DNA of 64,000 nt from Xanthoparmelia taractica. Its lineage: Eukaryota; Ascomycota; Lecanoromycetes; Lecanorales; Parmeliaceae. This document shows, one piece after another, positions 10,729 to 20,430 of the stretch (positions are counted from its first letter, which is position 1; the number at the start of each line of letters is the position of its first letter). A program made the position numbers and the translations under genes. The stretch lies in contig JANQBS010000059.1 in NCBI GenBank assembly GCA_033085395.1, positions 124,001-188,000 on the forward strand. Reading direction: 5' to 3'. The notes under the pieces were generated by a model. That model saw only the letters and a program-made list of their open reading frames with translations. It was not told the DNA's origin and did no database searches.

Positions 10729-12006
10729 TCATACATGTTTTGGGAGCTTTGATGGAACAGGGATTCCAAACTCGCGGAAAGCCTTTTTCCAAAACTTCTT
10801 TTCGGCGTTCGTCCGATACCTCTCCGGCTCATACCTGACGAGTGCTGGAAAGAATTCCCGCATCAAGGCAAGGCCGGCCTTGGGAAATGTTTTTTCCAAC
10901 TCCCGAATGGCACCCCGGACCCCGGGAACCATTTGATACTCCAGCGCCCGTCGCCACTGATCAGTTTCATCCTCCAGTTCTTCATCGGAGTTTTTGTCGT
11001 CGTACGGCCAGTCGAACCCTAGCCCAACGATGGACGGCCGCTGCGCGTACGGCGTAAGTCTCATATTGAGGGCGCCGGAAGGCCTCCTCGCGGCGCTGGC
11101 GTAGATGTTCTGTACCATGCCCATGCCACCAATGAGCACGAGAAACCATGTGTTCTGCTTCAGCCCCGAGACAGTGATGAGCAGGCAGGACCATAGCATG
11201 GCCAAGCCACCCAGCAGCCAAGGGGTTTCGACCAGCGACTCGGACGTCGCTGTAGCCAACGCCTCTAGGTCCCAGGCAGTACCCTTGCCGATAAGGATCA
11301 TAGCGTACCTGTGGCCATTACCGCGCGTCAGGCATACCGTCTTGGTCTTGTTCTTGGTGCTGCCGGGCTGGTTTAGCCGACGGCCGGCCCACTTCTCTAG
11401 ACGCCATTGCCGCAGGCTCCCCGTAAGCATAGCAAATGCGGTGCCGCTGGCAGTGGCGAGGAAGATGCCCCAATCACCGTATCGGATCCATGGCGCAATG
11501 GATACCCCAAGCTGGGCGGTGATGGTCAGCCAGCCGAGAAGCCAAACTCGGTCGATTTGCGGCTTCCAGTCCTCCTGCACTTCAAATATATCTATACGGA
11601 GACTCATCATCTTCCCGGTGGCTGCCAAGTCTGCATATTCGGGGCCAGGATCTTCCTCCAGCGCCAGCTCGCGATCGCGGAGAATTCGTCCAAGTAGCCA
11701 GGAGCGATTTGTCCGGCTATACCCGGTGGAGCAATTGATGACTTTAGAAGGGCAGTCTGGCCCCGAAGGCATAAGCTGTTTATCACCGATCACCGACGCC
11801 AGTGAAGTAAACGCGTAGCCAACCCAGCCAAATGAGAATGCCACGGGCGTTAGGTATAGTCTAGGCCCATTCCGGTAAGGCTGGATGTAGACTCCAAAGA
11901 GTTGAGCGATGGCTTGCTGGACGACGTCTCCGCCGGTTAGAAGCAGTAACGACAGGATATCACCAGGGTTCTGCCATTGAATGGCAAGCTGCGTCTTGGT
12001 GCCCAT
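10729..12006 (-). CDS. conserved fungal multipass membrane protein of unknown function
   Basis: A single exon of 425 codons from ATG 12006. It has several hydrophobic segments: LLLLTGGDVVQQAIAQ near residue 20, TPVAFSFGWVGYAF near 55, TASGTAFAMLTGS near 205, then LLGGLAMLWSCLLI and WFLVLIGGMGM near 280-320. Between them lies a soluble LTRGNGHRYAMILIGKG segment. The block order (GGDxVQxAxAQL, TPVAFSFGWV, PDCPxxVIN, LTRGNG) matches an uncharacterised protein family that I recognise from many filamentous fungi. The C-terminal 90 residues are hydrophilic and charged. It is transcribed divergently from the NACHT receptor with 704 bp between start codons. Shared regulation or a membrane-proximal role with that receptor is possible but not shown. 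Confidence 0.82.
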   Translation of the reverse strand: MGTKTQLAIQWQNPGDILSLLLLTGGDVVQQAIAQLFGVYIQPYRNGPRLYLTPVAFSFGWVGYAFTSLASVIGDKQLMPSGPDCPSKVINCSTGYSRTNRSWLLGRILRDRELALEEDPGPEYADLAATGKMMSLRIDIFEVQEDWKPQIDRVWLLGWLTITAQLGVSIAPWIRYGDWGIFLATASGTAFAMLTGSLRQWRLEKWAGRRLNQPGSTKNKTKTVCLTRGNGHRYAMILIGKGTAWDLEALATATSESLVETPWLLGGLAMLWSCLLITVSGLKQNTWFLVLIGGMGMVQNIYASAARRPSGALNMRLTPYAQRPSIVGLGFDWPYDDKNSDEELEDETDQWRRALEYQMVPGVRGAIRELEKTFPKAGLALMREFFPALVRYEPERYRTNAEKKFWKKAFREFGIPVPSKLPKHV

Positions 12007-12710
12007 GGAAAGGTCGCCTACTAGTCGTCTCGGTTGTTCGCGGATAAGGCGGAACGAGGTATCTAGGCAAGAATTTGGTGCTTTGACGGTCTTTCTCCAG
12101 TTTAGCAGCTAGAAATATTCGGAGGACGGTGGGGGTGCCAATAGCCTCTTATTGGTAGATGATTCTCCGAACAGGGCTGTGCCATCAAATGCCGCATTTA
12201 TATGCATAGGTTATAGAACGCTCAGCCTCTTTTGACGAAGCAAATGCCCAAAGTTCATTGCTTAAAAATGCCTCGTAAAGGGGAGTTTGAAATAACGCTT
12301 TATCAGTTGGGGGGGATCCTTCGGAGCCTGGGGAGGCTTTTAGTGAAAAGCAATCAGCCTCATGCAGCGGCTCAACCCTGCCTTCGCTAATGCAATGTGA
12401 TTTGTCCTCCTTTACCCCGCCCCACCCCCAACCGGCGCAGTAGTCAGTCAGATCCTGCTAGTTCCTCTGAGCGTCGACCACTGTCCAAACAGAACCCTTA
12501 TCTGCTGCATTCAGCTTACTAAAGTAATGCGTTTCTCACACAAATTGCGCCTCAAATGTGCAGGCCGTGTCTGGCAGCCTTCTGAAAAGATTAATCTCTC
12601 TTCTCATAACATCGCACGTCTATTGCTTGGCATGCTTTGATACCACAAGTGTGCCCATTAGATACAGCTTTCTTGTTAAATATTGAGCAAGTGGGCATTA
12701 CCGAGCAACA
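12007..12710. promoter_or_regulatory. divergent promoter region of membrane-protein and NACHT genes
   Basis: A 704-bp spacer between two opposed start codons. There are no open frames of note. It has poly-pyrimidine and CA-rich patches and a CCCCGCCCCACCCCCAACC tract at about 12416-12434. No canonical TATA position can be assigned. Confidence 0.5.
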
Positions 12711-15440
12711 ATGACTTCAGCCGCACAGAATGATGGAGGATCATCAGCGCCCAATGCCACCATTCGACCAAGCAGAAGAGAAATTAATCAAGTAATGGTT
12801 GGAGAAAGCTTTAACAGGATCCTTGACATTTTGCAACAACTTGGCCTATATCGAAAATCACCAAAATTGTTCATCATATACGCCCATGAGAGCGAACATA
12901 CTAAGCTTGAAGCACACCAAGGAATTGTCAGGAACTATATCGACTGGTTCAAGAAAATTCTCTTCAACGTAGACTCGGACAGATCGCCACATGGATATGG
13001 CCGGCTTCATGAATCGGTCCACCCGGGCGCCAGCGTCGACATAGTCAGTAACCAGATGTGCTTGTTACCGACCAGTTGGCATAGAGAAAATGTAGACTAT
13101 GTGTTAGTCTTCTACTCCAAATTACTCGCCCATTATATGAAAGACGAGCGCGAATTCTTCAAGGGCCGTGATGACACCTATTCAAAAGCTATTATCAACA
13201 CTTGCAAGAAGTATGAAAATGATCGTCCAATCCCTGTAAAAGAGGTCTGTGAGGATATTCGTACTGTTCAAGAGAGCTACTCCAATAAAATGAGGTCTGT
13301 ATTCCACCATGTTTTGACCGAGACGGCACTCCTTAGCTTCAGAAATCAAAGCCCAGGTGTGGACTACACAATTCCAATCATCCTTTCCGGCGACGGTGAT
13401 TGGGAAACAGACTTGAAGTGGGAACCAAAATCTGTACACACCACAAAAACGCAGATTCAGATCACTGTGGAGCCTGAAAAGGAGCATCAACAATTCTTCA
13501 AGATCCTGCTGATGTTCGAATCTCTCGAAATCCACAGGCGACCAATCGAGGTCATGCGAAAGTGTTTCGATGACTGCGTCGAACTCTTGAAGGGGGACGT
13601 ACAGCCAGAGAAATACCGCGGACAAGTGGAGATCCACATTTACGAAGCTATGCGAAATCTCAACGACCAATGGCAGATGATTGAAAGACCAATAACTCCA
13701 GGCCACATTCGAGATCGTCTAAATCTATATTCCAAACTCGATGTCCAATCGATACGGCGAGTATCTGGAGAGAAATTACCAGAGAGTTTAATCGATATCG
13801 ATCTAGCGGTGGCTGAACGTCTCAATTCTAGAGACGAGTTGCCAGTGGACGGACAGCAAGAGGGGATGCAAATGCCGTTGCACGGTCTTTTCGACGAAAG
13901 AAATGTGGGGAAGGGGCAAATCGTGCCATTGCACGGTCTATTCGACGAAAGAAACGTGGGGGGGGAGAATATCAGACCTCAACGAATCTTAATTCAAGGT
14001 AGACCTGGGATTGGAAAGACGACACTTTGCAGACGCCTCATGTATGAGTACTCCTGGCATGAGAACTTGAGAAAGAAGTTCGACCTAGTCGTTCGAATAC
14101 CTGTCGGGAAGCTCGAGAACTCCGCCGACCTGAACAATCTGTTGTTCGAGGAGTATTTCCAAGCTGTCTCGGAAGGCCGCGACCTATCGAATAGACTTAG
14201 GGATCTGATTCTGGCTCATGAAAATGCCAACTTAGAGAAAAAAAACGCCAGCTCTGTGAGAATTTTGATCATACTTGATGGCCTGGACGAGGCTAGAAGG
14301 TGGTCACAGGAGAGACGCGCCTTGCTCGAGAAGCTGATGGGGGGACCTGCGGTCATCATCACGTCAAGATCTCATGACACTGATATGCTACATTTATCAG
14401 TTGATCTTCATCTGGAAGCTCTCGGACTCAACACGATGAGTGTGGACGCATATCTGGACAACACAAGGATTGTTTCAAGTGACACAGCCACAGAAATCCA
14501 TCGGTTCATCGAAACCAAATCCTTTGTAAAGGACATGGTTAGGGTTCCCATCCATCTGGACATTCTCTGTTACAGCTGGGGTGAACTTCATAGACAGAAC
14601 GCGCCGATTGAGTTCACCACAAAGGTAGAAGAGCATGTTTTACCGACGATAACGGCTCTCTACCAGGCTGTAGTACGCTCCCTGTGGCGCAAAGACATCC
14701 CAACTTTGGACAAGCTAGACCAAGGCGAGTCGGTAAACGTCGAGATAATCAGCGCCGTGCGAGATTCTGAACGTCTGGAGCGATTAGTTCATACCGAGAG
14801 CAATTTCCTGGAGGAAATGGCCAATAACATGATGGAGTCAGATCGACTAGAGTTCACGGATAACGACATAGCTGAAGCTATTCGACGTGTAGAATCGAAT
14901 GGCAATCAATTGCCTCTGAGTTTAGAAAGAAACCTACACAAGCTCTCCCTTCTTCGCTCTTACCTCAGTGAGGGCCATCGAAAATACCGTTTCGTTCATC
15001 TCACATTCCAAGAGTTCTTTGCCGCTCGATATTTGGCCCGTCAAGTAGCCCGCCATCGTGCCTCCTTTGAGACCAATTTAAGACAACACAAATATAATCG
15101 CCGATACGAGAATGTCTGGATGTTCTTTACTGGGCTTCTATCAAAGGCCGAAGAGCTGGATTTCTTCTTCAAACTACTGGATGACGGACCGCGAGATTTG
15201 GTGTTCCAACATATTCATCTGATCATGTACTGCTTAAGCGAATGCCAGATATGGACCGAACTGGGTCATTGGGATGAGTATCAAGGAAGACAAGGAGATT
15301 GGCTTCAGCTACGGAGGACGGCGCAAAAAGTCCTGGACATGCCAAGACTCTCCTCGGATAATGTCCCACCCGAAATTCGGGTGGGTTACCTGGACAATAC
15401 GCTTAAACATAGGGCTAAAGCCCCCCGAAGCGGTCCCTAA
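12711..15440 (+). CDS. NACHT receptor (fungal NLR) with TIR/SEFIR-like N-terminus; N-terminal part of a broken gene
   Basis: The open frame has 909 codons. Residues of about 48-210 (LFIIYAHES, NQMCLLP, DYVLVFYSK) fit the TIR/SEFIR-like domain at the front of many fungal NACHT proteins. Just before the NACHT there is a 17-residue tandem repeat (PLHGLFDERNVG twice). The NACHT begins at about residue 425: P-loop GRPGIGKTT near 430, Walker B ILIILDGLDEA near 517, ITSRS sensor, and winged-helix-type FVHLTFQEFFAARYLA near 760. The frame ends at a stop inside a foldback insertion (15309-15526). The last 45 or so codons (from RRTAQKVLDM) are therefore insertion-encoded, not receptor. The HEAT-like C-terminus resumes at 15549. 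Such receptors usually oligomerise on ligand binding and trigger cell death. Truncation before the sensor repeats probably disables this one, unless splicing removes the insertion. Confidence 0.85.
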   Translation: MTSAAQNDGGSSAPNATIRPSRREINQVMVGESFNRILDILQQLGLYRKSPKLFIIYAHESEHTKLEAHQGIVRNYIDWFKKILFNVDSDRSPHGYGRLHESVHPGASVDIVSNQMCLLPTSWHRENVDYVLVFYSKLLAHYMKDEREFFKGRDDTYSKAIINTCKKYENDRPIPVKEVCEDIRTVQESYSNKMRSVFHHVLTETALLSFRNQSPGVDYTIPIILSGDGDWETDLKWEPKSVHTTKTQIQITVEPEKEHQQFFKILLMFESLEIHRRPIEVMRKCFDDCVELLKGDVQPEKYRGQVEIHIYEAMRNLNDQWQMIERPITPGHIRDRLNLYSKLDVQSIRRVSGEKLPESLIDIDLAVAERLNSRDELPVDGQQEGMQMPLHGLFDERNVGKGQIVPLHGLFDERNVGGENIRPQRILIQGRPGIGKTTLCRRLMYEYSWHENLRKKFDLVVRIPVGKLENSADLNNLLFEEYFQAVSEGRDLSNRLRDLILAHENANLEKKNASSVRILIILDGLDEARRWSQERRALLEKLMGGPAVIITSRSHDTDMLHLSVDLHLEALGLNTMSVDAYLDNTRIVSSDTATEIHRFIETKSFVKDMVRVPIHLDILCYSWGELHRQNAPIEFTTKVEEHVLPTITALYQAVVRSLWRKDIPTLDKLDQGESVNVEIISAVRDSERLERLVHTESNFLEEMANNMMESDRLEFTDNDIAEAIRRVESNGNQLPLSLERNLHKLSLLRSYLSEGHRKYRFVHLTFQEFFAARYLARQVARHRASFETNLRQHKYNRRYENVWMFFTGLLSKAEELDFFFKLLDDGPRDLVFQHIHLIMYCLSECQIWTELGHWDEYQGRQGDWLQLRRTAQKVLDMPRLSSDNVPPEIRVGYLDNTLKHRAKAPRSGP
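13872..13973 (+). repeat. 51-bp in-frame tandem duplication upstream of the P-loop
   Basis: Units 13872-13922 and 13923-13973 encode 17 residues each and share PLHGLFDERNVG exactly. The last residues differ (KGQI versus GENI). The third-position differences are few, so the duplication is fairly recent. It lengthens the linker between the N-terminal domain and the NACHT. Confidence 0.9.
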
Positions 15441-15526
15441 AAGGTGCTTTAGGGCTTCCTGCTGCAAGGTCATTATCCGAAAGCACTTCTTGGCATGTCC
15501 AGGACTTTTTGCGCCATCCTCCGTAG
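15309..15526. mobile_element. MITE-like foldback insertion in the NACHT gene
   Basis: The left arm at 15309-15363 and right arm at 15471-15526 are reverse complements. About 48 of 55 positions agree, and the outer 38 positions contain a single mismatch. They enclose a 107-nt loop that itself holds smaller hairpins (15364-15385 and 15434-15454). TA lies at both ends (15310-15311 and 15524-15525), as expected for Tc1/mariner-type insertion, although here TA is also part of the palindrome. Directly beyond it the sequence again reads like the receptor (about 15526-15620). There is no transposase, so it would be non-autonomous. Confidence 0.75.
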
Positions 15527-15548
15527 AGACTCGCATTTTCAAATATAA

Positions 15549-17438
15549 CGGCATTGGCTCTTCTATGCATTCCCGGATAATATCCTCCGTAAAGAACTGC
15601 TTCTTGAAGCGAAATCGAGACCATTGAAGTTCAGGCTCGCAGTCCTCATGGAAGGAATTAGGGATCGAATTTCGCTATCTGAGAGTTTCATGCAATTCAT
15701 CAATCAGCTGATTGCCGACCATCATGACAAATATCTTTTTGACCGTCTAATTTCAATTGGGGACGAATCGGAATCTCCTGAATTTATTGACACTGTAAAA
15801 AGGAATTTTACCAGTATTTGGATTCCTGAACAAAAAGCAAAACTACCCGAAACCGACATCTCTTTCTTCATGAGACAGATACGATCGGAGACAGGGCAAG
15901 AACATGGCGCAACCAAAATCTTAATGCAGCAGCGTCATTTGCCCGATGTCGCAATCAGAGAGTTGGTCGAGTGGCTAAAGGACCCTGATTTGTCTCAGTA
16001 CGCTGATGAAATATTGAGTACCCAGGCAACTCTGCCCAAGGAGACGATTGATTCTGCAATCGAGAAGTTGTTCGACCGAAGGAGCTTCGGTTCTTTGGGC
16101 CACTGGTATGACCTGTATCCAAGTTCGGTTATTCTTCGGCAGGACCTGCATGCTGAAGCCATTGCCAAAGTATGGGAATACTTAGAGAATGCGGCTTTGG
16201 GGAATGTGAAGATTCCTGATAAAATTCTATTGAGAGTATCCCGCACGCATCTCTTACAACCTGATCATGCAGAAAGATTAGGAAATCTTCTCGTGCGTAA
16301 TGGATGCACAGAGTCAGAGGATTTTGCAATCAAGGTTTTGGGACAGCAGCCGAGCCTACCGACCAACATTCTCAAAAGAATTGTGGAGTTGTTGCGCGAT
16401 GGACACAGTCAATTCTTTCCACCGGCCCAACAGATCCTGCAAAAGCAACCTGACCTCCACCGTGATATCATTGATGAGCTTCGAGAATTGTTCGAAAACG
16501 ACAAGCACAAGGTTGTTGCTGTTCTCAAAGAACGCCTTGGGCTTCCTGATGAGGCATCCCAATGGCTCAGAGCGCAGATTACAGAGGGGCAAGACGCAGC
16601 CATCAAATCCAGCCAGGTGGTCGACTATCTACTCGGCGAGTCTGATCTTCCCCACTATCTGGTGAACTCTTTGCCAGAATTGATAAAGAAGGGAGTTTCT
16701 TTCACTCTGGTCGCAGAGTTGCTTGGCCAACAAAGAGAACTAAGTAACAAGGTCGTTGACAGCTTAGTTGAACTCATCCCTTCTGACAATGCCTTTACTG
16801 AAATGCCGGAAGTCATCAATCAACAAGCCTTCGCTGACCCGTTGATAAAGGTTTTGGAACAGGCGAGAAGCAAAACAGAAGCAGGTAACGCAGCATCGAT
16901 GTTGGAGCGCGCCGATCTCGATCAGGATTCGATTCAGCGTTTAAGATCTTTGTTGAATGCCAAGCCCACTACCGCATTGGCGATTGAAAAATCGTGGATG
17001 GCTTTCGAATGTCTGCTCAAACAATTCAATCTCGATTGGGAAACTATCTTAGATCTTCATAAAAATATCCGCAAGCTGAGCTCCCTTGAGGGAAATGTGG
17101 CATTTTTTGTTGAAGTGCTTTGGCACCAACGACATATAGGACATTTCTGCGCCAATGTAGCTGAGTTTAATTCTAAAACCATTCACCATATTCTCAAAGG
17201 ATTTCTTGATCGATCGTTTGAGGACCTTACAACCGCTTACATTAATGGCAAGACTTTATACTTCTATGCTGCCGATGGGAAGTGGACCGAAAAAAGCCTG
17301 GAAGATGAACCAGCTTTCCGAGAAAAGTTCAGAGAAGCTCAAAGAATGGAGGGAATTCCTGAGTGGGCATGGATCAAGCTACCTGAGGGAAGGAAAGAGA
17401 AAGATCCGTATTCAACTTCATATTCTGCCATTTTCTAG
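15549..17438 (+). pseudogene. C-terminal HEAT-like repeat part of the interrupted NACHT receptor
   Basis: The frame is open from 15549 to the stop at 17438, in the same phase as 12711-15440. It begins with YAFPDNILRKELL, which fits the segment that follows the DWL motif in intact fungal NACHT proteins of this class. About 13 degenerate helical repeats follow, marked by LPxxxIxxLVxxL (LPDVAIRELVEWLKD, LPTNILKRIVELLRD). The tail, FLDRSFEDLTTAYINGKTLYFY, is the usual C-terminal block of the class. No ATG sits near the start, so it is not an independent gene. It is the sensor half of the receptor separated by the insertion. Removing the insertion with one TA (214 nt) leaves a +1 offset, so a second small indel or an unrecognised intron must lie at about 15526-15560. 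Confidence 0.75.
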
Positions 17439-19256
17439 AAGAAGATCTTTTGGTGTAGCCTCTGGCGAGGAAGGACGGCGGGGACTGGCTGGAGGGATGC
17501 CTGGGCATACTTCCTCGCCTAGGAAGCGCAGGCGCCGGGAGTAGATTCTGGAGGATGTCGATACCTGAGAAGTGCCCAGGTACTGGATGGCTCGCTCTTG
17601 GCACTTGCACAATCTATCAGCAAGGTGGATAAAGCGAAGGAGGAGGGCCAAGAGGGCACAGCGTATCGCTCCGAGCTTTTATCCGAGGTTTCTCGGCCGA
17701 ATTCAACGTTGCTGCAAGGACCGCTCTTAACGCATTTTCACTTGAACAGCTTTGATTTCATCTTCAGCTTCGTTTTCGATCTTATCATTGACTCTGCTCT
17801 TTTCGCTCTTCTGACCTAGAGTCTTGCTCTTCCTTTCCATAAACCCTGAAGTGCTTTGTCACTGTTATCTTCCAACGCTGGTTTCGGGCTGACTCATGAA
17901 GTGATGTGTTCTATGTAATTGGATTGGTTTGAAGCATAGAAAAATGGGATGTTCTTCTCATATTCCAGTCCGCGGCAGATTCAAAGCTACGGGCATCTGT
18001 TGTGGATTGGCGCAAATAGCTGATATGCTTTGATTGTCTTCTTCGACTTCGACTTCGACTTCCACTACGACCTCATTCACTGCATTTTCAACTAGCTCCT
18101 CAAAACCACTCTCATCCTTCTCTGTCCCGATATCCCCTTCTGTTTCTGAAATTCATCAGATTCGTTCCCAGGTGACCACGCGGAGAAGATCCCGTCATTT
18201 TATCCTCATGAAATCATTTTCGAGACACATTCTCGACTCGAAATCACGTTCATCAAACCGTCTCTCTGCTAGCAATAAGCCCCCCCATCCACTACTTCTC
18301 TTTATGTCTATATAAAGCAATTGCCATGAAAATATCTTCGCGAATCAAAACCTTCACTTCAGGCAAAGAAGACATAAGACAGTCGTCTCAGAGCTACATA
18401 AACGGTGAACCTCGAATCATTAGAATCAAGGAGCCACCAATTTTGCACTCCACTCTTTGGCCGCAGCGCTTCAATTATAACCTCTTGCCCTTCCGACATA
18501 CTGTGAATGGTATACTGGAGTCATAATAGAATTCGCTGAAACCTATGACCTTCCATGACTTACCAATCATCTCCATTCGCAAACGTTCTATCCGGCATGG
18601 ATGTACATAGAGACCATCATATACGACTCACGTTCTGGGCCAAAAACATGTGAGTCAGTTACAAGCAACCACAACGATGGGTATCTCGGCTAACCGTATA
18701 TCGAGACATGATGCATGCAGGTCGAGGTATCCACAGCAAAGCTTCGATAGCACATCCGAACATGGCTCACAGAGACCGGCGCTTGAACATTGGCGCCAGG
18801 AAAGGTAATTCCCGTCACAAAGTGGATCGAAGTTTAATTGATAAAGAAGAGACTTCAAGGTCTAAAAACCTTGCCTTATTTATAAGGACGCATGTTTGGC
18901 CGTGTTGGGCCTGTGATCATTCGGCGTCAATGAGGTGGCCAGAGTACACTGTTAGGGGCCCAGATCATCTTCTCCGAAACTCTTAGATTACCTTCGACAG
19001 TGCAGCCAAGAGAAAATTCAAGCCATTTTTATCCATGCCACTAATATTCGATCAAAAAGTGATGTACTTAACTCCCGCATGATCATCTCACTTGGCATCA
19101 TGCATTGGACTGATGTCTTCTAAATTCGGACTCTTGGATTCTTGCTGCTGTACATGCTTATTGCACAGGAAAGGAAAAGGAATCAGAGAGCCCTTTTGAA
19201 GAATTTCTCCCCTGAGTGTTCTTTGTATGTACCTGGCGCTTAGAAGGTTCTCCAAT

Positions 19257-19615
19257 CTCAGCCTCCATCCTCGCTCACCCCTAAACCTTGGGTCACCCTT
19301 AGACCAGTCTCGACGGAGGAAGCGGCATGTATAATGCCAAGGGCCTTGAGTGATACACCGGGAACTGTTGGGGGATGTAGCGATGAGTACTTCACTTGGC
19401 TTCTCAGCGCATGTAGAGAAACCCGATATATGCCAAAGGCTTTCAGCTTCATGTACACTAAAATTGGAGCGGACGCTGGGCAGCCTATCGTGCTTAATTG
19501 CGTCGACTCACCTTCAAACATCTTGTGGGATCATCCCCATAATCACTGCAAGCTCACCCCTGGCTTACCCTAGCTCACCCTTAGATCACTTTCGAGGGTG
19601 AAGAGGCGTGTGTAG
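19257..19615. repeat. two fragments of a TCACCCTTAGA repeat
   Basis: Segments near 19257-19330 and 19558-19615 share CTCACCC, then GGTCACCCTTAGACC or GCTCACCCTTAGATC, then a CGAGGGTG or CGACGGAGG end. In between, the sequence is unremarkable. They resemble the GAGGGTGAGC ends at about 3.30 and 10.17 kb. Confidence 0.4.
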
Positions 19616-19659
19616 CGCTTAATGTCTTTAGGCAATGCACTGAAATCTGTTGTGGGAAG

Positions 19660-19875
19660 TGCTGTGGGAGAATTGTATGGGAGCTGTGGTGGGAGATTTA
19701 TATGAGAGATTTGTATGGGAGATTTGTATGGCAAAAATTGGTGGGAGATTTGTGTGAGAGATTCGTATGGGGAAAATTTGTATGGGAGATTAGTGTGGGA
19801 GATTTATATGGGAGATTACTATGGGAGATTTGCGTGGGAGATTTTGGTAGGGAGATTTGTATGGGAGTTTCATAC
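19660..19875. repeat. minisatellite, 12-13 bp unit GGGAGATTTGTAT
   Basis: About 15 imperfect units of TGGGAGATTTGTAT run head to tail, with variants GGGAGATTATAT, GTGTGAGAGATT and GGCAAAAATT. Strand asymmetry is strong: the + strand is G/T/A-rich and nearly free of C. The same unit builds a second block at 20176-20430 and appears at 3173-3220. Confidence 0.85.
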
Positions 19876-20175
19876 GGACGTTTCCCATTAGCAGAGTCTA
19901 TGCTGGCTTCTGTATTACATTTCAAATGCCATTGTACTTGTCACTTGGATGGGCGCTTCGTACAGTTGGCGCCTTGTTGTGCCCCACTGCTGCGGGCGCA
20001 ATCCCACGGGCGCAATTTCTTTCCCACCCGAATTCCCTTCACCACGTCGACCACCCAAAACCTCCACCAAAAAAATTCGTAGAAAATGCTCACTGGAATA
20101 TTTCCTTGGTCATCTGCAGTATCGTAAATTGTATCTCTTAGCAACGATTTAAGCATCTGTAGAGAGTATAAGAGG

Positions 20176-20430
20176 TCTGCATGGGAGATGTGGCTGGAAA
20201 TTGCATAGGCCAAAGATTCGGTGGGAGATGTGGTGGGCAATTTGTAAGGGAGAATGAGTGCGAGAAAATTTGTATGAGAGACTTGGTGGGAGATTATATG
20301 GGAGACTGTATGGGAGATTATATGGGAGATTGTATGGGAGGAATTTGTATGGGAGACTTGGTGGGAGATGTGGTGGGAGATTTGGTGGGAGCTTTGGTGA
20401 GAGACCTCCCATACAATCTCCCATACAAAA
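20176..20430. repeat. second minisatellite block ending in inverted units
   Basis: Units of GGGAGATTATAT, GGGAGACTGTAT and GGGAGATGTGGT run to about 20402. Two units then occur in inverted orientation (CTCCCATACAATCTCCCATAC at about 20405-20426), so the block can fold back on itself. Unit sequence and length match the 19660-19875 block. Confidence 0.8.

Noticed and set aside
11105..11818. Plus-strand 237-codon frame inside the membrane-protein gene
   Set aside because: Arg/Ser-rich mirror frame of a well-supported gene on the other strand.
15309..15624. Minus-strand and +1 frames across the foldback (GGRRKKSWTCQ and GGWRKKSWTCQ)
   Set aside because: The matching peptides come from the inverted-repeat arms being read in both orientations, not from genes.
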